Shown: in pieces, positions 17,334-22,872 of the stretch | Position numbering within the stretch: the stretch's first letter is position 1 | Layout: each line of letters opens with the position of its first letter | Source: a virus | DNA length: 22,907 bases | Reading direction: 5' to 3' (one strand) | Virus record (IMG/VR): IMGVR_UViG_3300025083_000246 | Span: 1-22,907 of that record | Position numbers and translations under genes: made by a program | Notes under the pieces: model-generated | Databases searched by the model: none | What the model was told of the DNA's origin: nothing | The model's input: only the letters and a program-made list of their open reading frames with translations

Positions 17334-17986
17334 GCATATCAAGATTAATGCAAATGGGTGCGGCTGGGGTTACTAAAGTTTACTATAAAGCTACTCAAGA
17401 TTCTACGGAGGGAAGAAATTCATATGTAGACTTGGGCGCTAACTTATTTACAAACGCATACCCTACCTACACCGTAGAGGCTTGGGTTCGACCTTTGCGC
17501 ACACCAACTGGCTCTGGTTGGATTATTGACCAGCATCCAGGTGGTTCTGGTAGACTTATTATAGGCGCTAATAACGGCAACATAGGTGCGTTTTCTGGGA
17601 GTTGGTATGTAACAAGCACCAACTTTGGAAGCACAAGCACTTTTGCTCACCTTGCTTATGTTGCAAAGGGCGATGGAACTATGGAGTTTTTTAAAGATGG
17701 TGTGAGCGTAGGGACATCTGGCGTATATATCACCGTAGCCCCTAACGCACAAAATACATTATGGGGACAAGACACAAACTATGGCGATTTTGGCTGCGAG
17801 TACAGAGGGTTTAGAATTAACTCTACTGAATTATATACAGCCAACTTTACTCCACCCTCTATAGACGGAGGGCTGACAAATGTTTCAGGCACCGTTGCGC
17901 TGTGGAACGGTTTGTCGGGAAGTGCTGTTGATGCTTCTGGAAACAACACTTGGTCTGCAACTAACTTTTCTTTCTCGGAGGTATAA
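17330..17986 (+). CDS. Single-domain LamG-like tail protein without the shared C-terminal module
   Basis: The 218-residue protein starts MSISRLMQMGAAGVTKVYYKATQDSTEGRNSYVDLG, a beginning common in marine phage tail proteins. It then shows one LamG-like sandwich: 'YTVEAWVRPL', 'TFAHLAYVAKGDGTMEFFKDGVSVGTSG', 'EYRGFRINSTELYTANFTPPS'. The N-terminal tag and C-terminal 'PSATVTITWPSSVEW' module of the three preceding paralogues are absent, so it is a more distant relative rather than a fourth copy. It ends 'VALWNGLSGSAVDASGNNTWSATNFSF', also a frequent LamG-protein tail. ATGA overlap upstream; the next gene's ATG follows its TAA directly. Likely a receptor-binding or tail-tip component. Confidence 0.65.
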   Translation: MSISRLMQMGAAGVTKVYYKATQDSTEGRNSYVDLGANLFTNAYPTYTVEAWVRPLRTPTGSGWIIDQHPGGSGRLIIGANNGNIGAFSGSWYVTSTNFGSTSTFAHLAYVAKGDGTMEFFKDGVSVGTSGVYITVAPNAQNTLWGQDTNYGDFGCEYRGFRINSTELYTANFTPPSIDGGLTNVSGTVALWNGLSGSAVDASGNNTWSATNFSFSEV

Positions 17987-18517
17987 ATGCACGTTAAATT
18001 AACAAACGGTCAGCCCGACCAATTCCCTTACACCGTTGGGCAATTTCGCCGTGATAACCCACAGACCAGCTTCCCAAAGCAGATCCCTGACACAATCTTG
18101 CGCCGCTACGGCGTATATCAGGTGACTGAGCTTGAAAAGCCAACCCATGATCCACTGGTGCAAACACTTGTGGCTGGCACACCCGCAAGGGAAGTCATCC
18201 GCATGAAGACAGAGGAAGACTGCACTGACCCTGACACGGGTGAGGTCGATACAGATCAGGTCGGTCAGCCCCTGTATGGCAGCGAGTGGGAAGTAGAACA
18301 CACCGTGCAAAACATGGAGCAATCAACGGCAGAGGCTAACGTAAGATCCAAGCGTGATGGCTTGTTGCAAGAGACTGACTGGATGGCTTTATCTGATGTT
18401 ACAATGTCCGACACAATTACAGCGTATCGACAGGCTCTGCGTGACATCCCAAGTCAAGCTGGCTTTCCTTTCAGTGTCACTTGGCCTTCAAACCCACTTA
18501 GCTCAAATTGGCCATAA
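17987..18517 (+). CDS. Phage tail assembly chaperone-like protein
   Basis: The 176-residue product has an N-terminal part describing a small domain ('YTVGQFRRDNPQTSFPKQIPDTILRRYGVYQV') and a C-terminal helix-plus-motif block 'VRSKRDGLLQETDWMALSDVTMSDTITAYRQALRDIPSQAGFPFSVTWPSNP'. The R-x-x-L-L-x-x-T-D-W...Y-R-Q-x-L-R-D-I-P...W-P signature is shared by phage tail/fibre assembly chaperones and fibre-associated proteins. Family members are thought to help fold or attach tail fibres; here it directly follows the fibre and LamG genes, which fits. GGAGG lies just before the ATG. It might itself be a minor virion component. Confidence 0.7.
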   Translation: MHVKLTNGQPDQFPYTVGQFRRDNPQTSFPKQIPDTILRRYGVYQVTELEKPTHDPLVQTLVAGTPAREVIRMKTEEDCTDPDTGEVDTDQVGQPLYGSEWEVEHTVQNMEQSTAEANVRSKRDGLLQETDWMALSDVTMSDTITAYRQALRDIPSQAGFPFSVTWPSNPLSSNWP

Positions 18518-18532
18518 GGTATAGGTAAGAAT

Positions 18533-18724
18533 ATGGATAAGAGAACAGTACACTCAGCGCATGAACGCATCGACGGATTGGAGAAAGAAGTTGTGGCTAT
18601 TAAAACAGAAATGGATATTCAATTTAAAGATTTGTTTAACCGCGTAAAACGCTTAGAAGCTATTATGATTGGCACATCTGGCTTTATCATAGTGCTGCTT
18701 TTGCGAATGAATATGCTGGGATAA
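18533..18724 (+). CDS. Small coiled-coil protein with C-terminal membrane segment
   Basis: The 63-residue product is a charged amphipathic helix (residues about 8-44, HERIDGLEKEVVAIKTEMDIQFKDLFNRVKRLEAI) followed by one hydrophobic segment (about 44-60, IMIGTSGFIIVLLLRMNML). This layout resembles hemolysin XhlA-like and other small holin-accessory proteins that gather at the inner membrane. It opens the lysis cassette. An AGGT-type ribosome site lies upstream. Holin function is not shown by the sequence; it may modulate a holin encoded further on. Confidence 0.55.
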   Translation: MDKRTVHSAHERIDGLEKEVVAIKTEMDIQFKDLFNRVKRLEAIMIGTSGFIIVLLLRMNMLG

Positions 18725-18727
18725 GTT

Positions 18728-19189
18728 ATGCTAGCCGAGCTTGCCGCAGCAAACGCAGCTTACAGTACGATCAAGAAGTTTGTATCTAATGGTAAAGAGG
18801 TTAGTGATTTTCTTTCGCCTCTTAAAAATCTTGTTGGTGCAGAGGAAGACTTAAAAGCTCGTGGCAATCGTAAAAAAAATGGGTTGTTCTCTAAAGTTTT
18901 AGGTAAGTCTGCCGATGACTTTGATGAGTTCATTGCTTTGCAGCAGATACAAGAGCAGCGAAAAGAACTAGAATCTATTTGTAGATTGTACGGCAAGCCG
19001 GGGACATGGGATTCCTTCTTAGCTTTCGAGGCTAAGATGCGCGTTCAGCGCAAGAAAGAAGCAGAGCAAAAACAAAAACAAATAGCGGCTACAATTAAAT
19101 ATATTACTTGGGGCATTGCTGCTTCTCTATCTATTGGTGGTGTTGTTGTTTTGTATTTCTTCACTGAATTTTTGAAAGGTATCAGATGA
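18728..19189 (+). CDS. Tail-anchored membrane protein of the lysis region, function unknown
   Basis: The 153-residue product has an Ala-rich N-terminus, a highly charged helical middle (about 28-122, many Lys/Glu/Gln, including QRKKEAEQKQKQ) and a single C-terminal membrane helix (about 124-147, YITWGIAASLSIGGVVVLYFF). The topology is the reverse of an inner-membrane spanin, which has an N-terminal anchor, so I do not call it Rz. I recognise no domain. Proteins of this type occur near lysis genes in marine podoviruses, but their job is not established. It ends with an ATGA overlap with the next small membrane gene. Confidence 0.55.
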   Translation: MLAELAAANAAYSTIKKFVSNGKEVSDFLSPLKNLVGAEEDLKARGNRKKNGLFSKVLGKSADDFDEFIALQQIQEQRKELESICRLYGKPGTWDSFLAFEAKMRVQRKKEAEQKQKQIAATIKYITWGIAASLSIGGVVVLYFFTEFLKGIR

Positions 19190-19392
19190 CTATAGCTATG
19201 GAAAAGATATTGGCTTGGAAGATAATGCCGCGTGTTATGATGCTGGTTATGACCATCATGTATATCCGCGTCATAGAGTGGTTTATGTCTTTGCCGCAGG
19301 ATGTGGTAAGCACACAAGCTACAGCGCTTACAGCTACCGTTACAGGCGCTCTCACGGGTGCTTTTGCAGTGTGGGTTGGGTCTGAGAAATGA
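19186..19392 (+). CDS. Two-helix membrane protein, holin candidate
   Basis: The 68-residue product has two hydrophobic segments (about 12-34 PRVMMLVMTIMYIRVIEWFMSL; about 42-64 STQATALTATVTGALTGAFAVWVG), a short loop and charged ends. Size and topology match class II holins, and it lies three small genes before the endolysin. An alternative start at M5 (19198) exists. ATGA overlaps link it to both neighbours. Because a better-recognised holin follows, this may be a second holin, an antiholin or an unrelated membrane protein. Confidence 0.5.
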   Translation: MTIAMEKILAWKIMPRVMMLVMTIMYIRVIEWFMSLPQDVVSTQATALTATVTGALTGAFAVWVGSEK

Positions 19393-19733
19393 TTGGTCAG
19401 ATTATAGGTGCAGTTGGTGGGCTTGCTACTAGCTATATAGATGGCAAGGCTGCTGTTCAGAAAGCAAACGCTGAGATTAAACTTAAGCAAGCTACTGGTG
19501 AGATGGATTGGGAGCAGTCAGCCATCGAAGCTTCAAAGGATTCTTGGAAGGATGAGCTTTGGACTATAGTTTTTGTAGCTATTCTTTGCATGAACTTCAT
19601 TCCTTCTATGCAAACTGTAATGGCGCAGGGCTTTGCTAATCTAGAAACCACACCACTCTGGGTGCAGTGGGGTATGTATGCCTCTATTGCAGCTAGCTTT
19701 GGAATTAGAACGATGAAGGGATTAAAGAAATGA
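19389..19733 (+). CDS. 3TM holin, GTA-type
   Basis: The 114-residue protein shows the pattern of the three-TM holin family known from gene transfer agents: a Gly/Ala-rich N-terminus 'IGAVGGLATSYIDGKAAVQKANAEIKLK', a central 'WEQSAIEASKDSWKDELWTIVFVAILCMNFIPSM', and a C-terminal 'GFANLETTPLWVQWGMYASIAASFGIRTMKGL'. The S-W-K-D-E-x-x-T...F-I-P...T-P-x-W-x-Q-W...A-S-F-G-I-R residues are the key match. Holins form inner-membrane lesions at a set time so endolysin can reach the wall. It is directly upstream of, and ATGA-coupled to, the endolysin gene. The relation to the Rhodobacter GTA holin hints at alphaproteobacterial hosts, but the family is also wider. Confidence 0.75.
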   Translation: MIGQIIGAVGGLATSYIDGKAAVQKANAEIKLKQATGEMDWEQSAIEASKDSWKDELWTIVFVAILCMNFIPSMQTVMAQGFANLETTPLWVQWGMYASIAASFGIRTMKGLKK

Positions 19734-20188
19734 GTGAGTTTAAACTGAGCAGACGCAGCCTTGACCGGCTCGAAGGGGTCGATGACCGCTTAGTTTCTGT
19801 AGTTAAATACGCAATCACACTTACAAAAACAGACTTCGGAGTCATACAAGGGCTCCGCACAATTGAGCAGCAAAAAGAATTGGTTGCCAAGGGTGCATCA
19901 CAAACCATGAAGTCAAAGCACTTAGATGGTTTGGCTGTTGATCTTATGGCTTACATCAATGGCCGTGGATCTTGGGAGCTAAATCTTTATGACGATCTGG
20001 CTGACGCTATGGCTGAAGCTGCTGATCTTGTTGGCTGCCGTGTGCGTTGGGGTGCTGCTTGGCAGATTGATAACCTTGGTGATTGGGATGGCAGTGCTGA
20101 AGAAGCAATGAATGCTTACATTGATCTAAGAAGAAGTGAAGGCAGAAGGCCATTTATTGATGGCCCTCACTTTGAATTGATGGTATAA
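19730..20188 (+). CDS. Endolysin, M15-family peptidoglycan peptidase
   Basis: The 152-residue protein carries the zinc peptidase M15 signature: 'S62-K-H64-L-D-G-L-A-V-D71-L' and, at the end, 'G-P-H147-F-E149', giving H64, D71 and H147 as predicted zinc ligands, with E149 in the motif's last position. The N-terminal part has the family's 'FGVIQGLRTIEQQKELVAKGASQ' strand-helix (residues 36-58). These VanY/T5-endolysin-like enzymes cut L-Ala-D-Glu or D-Ala-D-Ala bonds in cell-wall peptides. No signal peptide or membrane anchor is present, so export should depend on the holin immediately upstream. The start overlaps the holin stop (ATGA). It is the last plus-strand gene, ending 10 bases from the end of the converging minus-strand gene. 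Confidence 0.85.
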   Translation: MSEFKLSRRSLDRLEGVDDRLVSVVKYAITLTKTDFGVIQGLRTIEQQKELVAKGASQTMKSKHLDGLAVDLMAYINGRGSWELNLYDDLADAMAEAADLVGCRVRWGAAWQIDNLGDWDGSAEEAMNAYIDLRRSEGRRPFIDGPHFELMV

Positions 20189-20194
20189 AACTTT

Positions 20195-20256
20195 GGGGTC
20201 AGCATTTAATTTTAATCTTAAACTCGCGGTTTTCGATCACTGAAGGTGCTGGCCCC
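20195..20256. terminator. Possible bidirectional hairpin at the convergent gene junction
   Basis: GGGGTCAGCA (20195-20204) and TGCTGGCCCC (20247-20256) can form a 10-pair stem with one G-U-type position and a 42-base A/T-rich loop. It lies across the stop of the last minus-strand gene, right after the endolysin stop. No strong T-run follows on either strand (TTTTAT appears a few bases beyond on the minus side). A weak shared terminator is plausible, but chance pairing is not excluded. Confidence 0.3.
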
Positions 20257-20531
20257 ACGATCTTATCTTCATGCCTATGAAGTACAGCAAGTGTTTTCTT
20301 TCTATTGTATCCTAAGAATGACATGCGTTTGCAGATAGCGTCCTTACTTTTACCTAGTAATGCCAGCCTGATAATCTCTTTTGTTTCTGGCTTACTATCT
20401 CTGCCACCCATATTATAATCTGGTGCCATGTTATGTTTTAAGGATTGGGTTTGACCATCGCGTTTTAGAATGCGTTGCTTGCCTTCTTTAGCTGACTTAA
20501 TCATTGCTTCACGTAGTTCGTCTTGCGTCAT
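20199..20531 (-). CDS. Small basic protein with possible HTH, unknown function
   Basis: The 110-residue product is basic. Residues about 49-88 (ETKEIIRLALLGKSKDAICKRMSFLGYNRKKTLAVLHRH) read like a helix-turn-helix: a first helix, 'LLGKSKDAICKRMSFLGY' as turn and second helix, then a basic recognition-type helix. The N-terminal third is Lys/Arg/Gln-rich and the C-terminus is short and basic (FKIKIKC). A DNA-binding role is inferred, not shown. Its ATG overlaps the TGA of the 59-residue gene (ATGA), so it is the last gene of a four-gene chain. I do not recognise the family. Confidence 0.55.
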   Translation of the reverse strand: MTQDELREAMIKSAKEGKQRILKRDGQTQSLKHNMAPDYNMGGRDSKPETKEIIRLALLGKSKDAICKRMSFLGYNRKKTLAVLHRHEDKIVGPAPSVIENREFKIKIKC

Positions 20532-20707
20532 ATGCTATACCCCATTTCTCTTAGCTTGTTTACAAACTGGTTTAATTCAGAACGCGCAGCCCATAGGTCT
20601 TGCTTAACATTTGGATGTGGGTCTGTTCTATTCTCTTCATCAATCAAGCGATCAACTCTGCGCTTAAGAAAGTCTAGCTCTACTTTATGCGCTGGCGTTA
20701 CCTCCAT
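20528..20707 (-). CDS. Small 59-residue helical protein, unknown function
   Basis: Reading the minus strand from the ATG at 20707 gives MEVTPAHKVELDFLKRRVDR, continuing with LIDEENRTDPHPN, a helix rich in W-A-A-R-S-E-L-N-Q-F, and ending REMGYSI before TGA at 20528-20530. The ATG overlaps the TAA of the upstream gene (TAATG), and its TGA overlaps the next ATG (ATGA). These tight couplings on both sides argue it is real despite its size. The sequence looks like two charged helices joined by a proline-containing turn. No family is recognised. Confidence 0.65.
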   Translation of the reverse strand: MEVTPAHKVELDFLKRRVDRLIDEENRTDPHPNVKQDLWAARSELNQFVNKLREMGYSI

Positions 20708-20877
20708 TACTCATCCTCCTGCTGTGGCTTCCGCTTGGGTCGCACAGTATTTGATTCTTCATACTGAATGACGCACTGCACTGGCCCGTATAAATTGTGT
20801 GGATATTTTTCTATGAGATCAGCGCATTCGTATGGTGATGAGAAGACCATGATTGCGACCCATGTTGTTTTTATCAT
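20707..20877 (-). CDS. Small protein with hydrophobic N-terminus, unknown function
   Basis: I place the start at the ATG at 20877: it overlaps the previous TGA (ATGA) and has GGAG 8-11 bases upstream. A longer frame from 20937 would sit inside the HTH gene. The 56-residue product begins MIKTTWVAIMVFSSPYECADL, a short hydrophobic stretch after a lysine that could be a signal peptide or weak membrane anchor, and has two cysteines (18 and 35) that might pair if exported. The tail is charged (RPKRKPQQEDE). Function is unknown; an envelope-directed peptide is possible. Confidence 0.55.
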   Translation of the reverse strand: MIKTTWVAIMVFSSPYECADLIEKYPHNLYGPVQCVIQYEESNTVRPKRKPQQEDE

Positions 20878-21134
20878 TTGTATTTCTCCACTGTGCTTTT
20901 GCTGATGCCAAGAAACATAGCTATAGATGTAACACACCAGCCTCTGTTTCTAAAATATTTTATGTCTGATAGTTCGTCATCGGTTAGCGGTTTGTTTCGC
21001 CAGCCTTTGCCATAACCTTTATGTGGTTCGGTTTCTTTTGGCTCTTTCTTTTTTCTTCTTGAGAGCCCGTTAATTTCTTTCAGTCTTTCATTGCAGCCTT
21101 TTGCATCGGCCATCATCTTTTCTAATTCAGTCAT
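20874..21134 (-). CDS. Small helix-turn-helix DNA-binding protein
   Basis: The 86-residue product has a charged N-terminal half with a Lys/Glu-rich linker (about 26-46) and a C-terminal helix-turn-helix. Residues about 50-85 (LTDDELSDIKYFRNRGWCVTSIAMFLGISKSTVEKYK) match the resolvase/sigma-like HTH pattern: 'L-T-x-x-E' entry helix, 'S-I-A-x-x-L-G-I-S' turn, then recognition helix 'S-T-V-E-K-Y'. The protein stops right after that helix. A transcriptional regulator of phage genes is likely; the target is unknown. The start is supported by GGAG directly after the T-run of the upstream terminator, so its mRNA must come from read-through or an unseen promoter. Confidence 0.65.
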   Translation of the reverse strand: MTELEKMMADAKGCNERLKEINGLSRRKKKEPKETEPHKGYGKGWRNKPLTDDELSDIKYFRNRGWCVTSIAMFLGISKSTVEKYK

Positions 21135-21144
21135 TCGTTACTCC

Positions 21145-21178
21145 AAAAAAAACCCTGCCTATAATTAAATAAGCAGGG
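21145..21178 (-). terminator. Rho-independent terminator downstream of the recombination genes
   Basis: On the minus strand CCCTGC and GCAGGG form a six-pair stem around a 14-base A/T loop, directly followed by eight T residues (plus-strand A-run 21145-21152). This is the clearest intrinsic terminator in the window. It lies after the DUF736-like gene and right before the ribosome site of the HTH gene, so it separates the recombination genes from the small-gene chain or sets its expression by read-through. Confidence 0.8.
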
Positions 21179-21225
21179 CAGTTGACAGGGCAGTACGTGT
21201 GAGGGTGTACCCTTGGAGAACACCC
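21174..21225 (-). promoter_or_regulatory. Structured leader with direct repeats and upstream hairpin before the HTH gene
   Basis: Two 9-base direct repeats CAGGGCAGT lie at 21174-21182 and 21186-21194, 12 bases apart; the first shares sequence with the terminator stem. A further stem GGGTGT/ACACCC pairs 21203-21208 with 21220-21225. On the minus strand both repeats offer a CCCTG that could pair with the terminator's 3' arm, so alternative folds are possible. The repeats might instead be an operator. No clear minus-strand promoter is visible. Confidence 0.4.
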
Positions 21226-21230
21226 CTATA

Positions 21231-21620
21231 CTAGAACGGTATGTCATCGCCTTGCAAGGGGTCATCTCTTTTTTGTGGCTCGCTAATTACAAAGGACAAG
21301 TAAGGCTTGCCATCTTTCATGCGCCGCCATGCTGCAACCCTACGATCTGATGTTGGCTGGGTGTATGGCATTTGCTTATCCGCTGTGTTGTAAACGGTTC
21401 CAGTGTAATTAGGTGCTGACTCTTTACTGTTGTCATTGGGAAACATAGCTCCCACTTTTTCGTAGATCTCCATGATCTCCTTGCCGTTCTTGGATTCACG
21501 GCGAACAACGCAGTACTTACCATCGCGTCCTTCGACATTGATCTTGCCTTGTAAGATCATCTTCATGTCATCGAATGGTGGGAATGCTGCGCCGTTATTT
21601 GTTGGATCGTAATCTGCCAT
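21231..21620 (-). CDS. DUF736-like protein with SSB-type acidic tail
   Basis: The 129-residue protein has a Pro/Asn-rich start, a strand region 'MILQGKINVEGRDGKYCVVRRESKNGKEIMEIYEKVGAMF' (21-60) and a segment with 'APNYTG...DRRVAAWRRMKDGKPYLSFVISEP' (69-115). The latter's A-P-x-Y, A-A-W, G-x-x-Y-L-S and final P resemble DUF736 proteins of phages and mobile elements. It ends 'DDPLQGDDIPF'; the last residues DDIPF are almost identical to the acidic tip of bacterial single-stranded DNA-binding proteins, which recruits partner proteins. Next to an annealing protein and exonuclease, a ssDNA-binding role is a fair inference. No complete OB-fold can be shown by eye. It is followed by a strong terminator. 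Confidence 0.55.
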   Translation of the reverse strand: MADYDPTNNGAAFPPFDDMKMILQGKINVEGRDGKYCVVRRESKNGKEIMEIYEKVGAMFPNDNSKESAPNYTGTVYNTADKQMPYTQPTSDRRVAAWRRMKDGKPYLSFVISEPQKRDDPLQGDDIPF

Positions 21621-21646
21621 GCTTCTGGCTCCTTTTGTTGTGTAGC

Positions 21647-22102
21647 TTACCAGCTACCGTTGCTGCTCTTGCTTCCACTATCTTGATCGTACTTGTTGCC
21701 ATCCATCTTACCTAAGAAGATATCAGCATCGCATCCGATATGTGACAGTGCTTTAGTAAGGCCATCAGTGATAGCCATCTTCGGTGCATCTTCAGCCATA
21801 CGGCCCTTAGCTGCATCAAAGAACTTACGGCACCCTGTGAAGGGGCCAAATGAATTAGAGGGTGTGCCATGCCAGACAGTCACATGCCCTAGCACAGCGC
21901 TATCTCCGTTGCTCACAGGTACAATCTCTGTTGTGTTGTGCCATCCCCAGCCTTCGCCTACAGCACCAAACTCTTCTGTCATTTTTTTGACTTGGTACTG
22001 CGGGTCAATCGCGGTGAATGAACGGCTGCCGAAGCTGACCTTCTTCAGATACTTGGGGTCTGAAGAGGCCAGCCTGTCCCATACGTCGAGGTTATTAGTC
22101 AT
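21647..22102 (-). CDS. Single-strand annealing protein, ERF/Rad52-like
   Basis: The 151-residue product has 'GWGWHNTTEIVPV' (51-63) and 'AEDAPKMAITDGLTKALSHIGCDADIFLGKMDGNKY' (103-138). The D-A-x-K-x-A-x-T-D-x-L-x-K-A-L-S-x-x-G-x-x-A-D-x-F-x-G pattern is shared by phage annealing proteins of the ERF/Rad52 grouping. These coat ssDNA made by an exonuclease and pair it with a homologous strand. The C-terminal tail (139-151) is polar and flexible. Its ATG overlaps the exonuclease stop (TAATG) and AAGGAG lies about 9 bases upstream, so it should be made together with the nuclease. Subfamily cannot be decided by eye. Confidence 0.65.
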   Translation of the reverse strand: MTNNLDVWDRLASSDPKYLKKVSFGSRSFTAIDPQYQVKKMTEEFGAVGEGWGWHNTTEIVPVSNGDSAVLGHVTVWHGTPSNSFGPFTGCRKFFDAAKGRMAEDAPKMAITDGLTKALSHIGCDADIFLGKMDGNKYDQDSGSKSSNGSW

Positions 22103-22872
22103 TAGTTGGTTCTCCTTGTTATGCGAAGTGATCCCCGCTTGTCTCGTTTGATTGTGAGTTGGTCGCAGTAAACTTCTCGTTCGTTATCACCGACCATTTG
22201 TTTGAGGTCTTTCTTAGCGTTCTCAAAGACACGGTTGTGTTCATATCCGTTGATATAGGTAATCGATGCGTCGATAAATTGGTTGTCTCTGCTGGCGTCA
22301 CGCTTGACCATGTTGTCCACCTCAACTTTGTCGATGTTGATTGCTGGCGTATCCACACCAACCGGCTCTTCATCGCGTACAACGTAACCCCAGAAGTCTG
22401 ACACCACCGTCCACATAGAATCGAAATAGCTTTTGTTGTACGATACATAGGCTGATTCCCACCTGCTGTTGCCAAAGATAACTGAGAAGTAAGCGCCATC
22501 AGCATCAGCTAGATGGCAGTACATTTGTATTTGCGGCATGTAGTATTCAATGACATCATCCATATTCTTGTATGGATTAGTATGCTTGGCTTCGACAATG
22601 CGCGTTGCCCACTTAGCATCAATCATACCCTTGGCTGGTACTGGCCCAATCATATCCTCATATTCATGCTGATGATTAGACAGCACACAATCATGCTCTT
22701 GCTCGAACCACTGAAGGTTGAAGTCTTCGGTCCAGCTACCAAGCTGCACTGCAATGTTGCGAGACAGATCATCCGATTCGACACGACCAGTTTTGATTTG
22801 CCAAAGCTCTAACCAATTGCCCTGCATAATTTTTACGCAGTCACTTCCTCCGATGAAACCCTTTCGTTCCAT
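22102..22872 (-). CDS. YqaJ/lambda-type exonuclease
   Basis: The preferred ATG at 22872 has GGAG 6 bases upstream, giving 256 residues; an in-frame ATG at 22884 has no ribosome site, and the frame stays open to the window edge. Counting from 22884, motifs are 'GFIGGSD' (9-15), 'LGSWTEDFNLQWFEQ' with E53, 'GMIDAKW' with D89, 'IVEAKHTNP' with E98 and K100 (the D...E-x-K active site), then 'YYMPQIQMYCHL', the Q-x-Q/H block of the YqaJ family. Such PD-(D/E)XK nucleases digest one strand of duplex DNA from 5' to 3' to give 3' tails for annealing. The annealing-protein gene follows with TAATG overlap, forming a Red-like pair. All predicted metal-binding residues are present. Confidence 0.8.
   Translation of the reverse strand: MERKGFIGGSDCVKIMQGNWLELWQIKTGRVESDDLSRNIAVQLGSWTEDFNLQWFEQEHDCVLSNHQHEYEDMIGPVPAKGMIDAKWATRIVEAKHTNPYKNMDDVIEYYMPQIQMYCHLADADGAYFSVIFGNSRWESAYVSYNKSYFDSMWTVVSDFWGYVVRDEEPVGVDTPAINIDKVEVDNMVKRDASRDNQFIDASITYINGYEHNRVFENAKKDLKQMVGDNEREVYCDQLTIKRDKRGSLRITRRTN

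Noticed and set aside
18728-19189. Inner-membrane spanin (Rz-like)
   Set aside because: The membrane helix is at the C-terminus and no outer-membrane lipoprotein partner is embedded or adjacent.
20523-20771. Plus-strand 82-codon frame
   Set aside because: It runs opposite the coupled minus-strand small genes and has no ribosome site or neighbour coupling.
21182-21210. TTGACA at 21182-21187 on the plus strand as a promoter -35 box
   Set aside because: No -10-like hexamer lies 16-18 bases downstream, and it would drive antisense transcription into the recombination genes. It arises from the direct-repeat junction.
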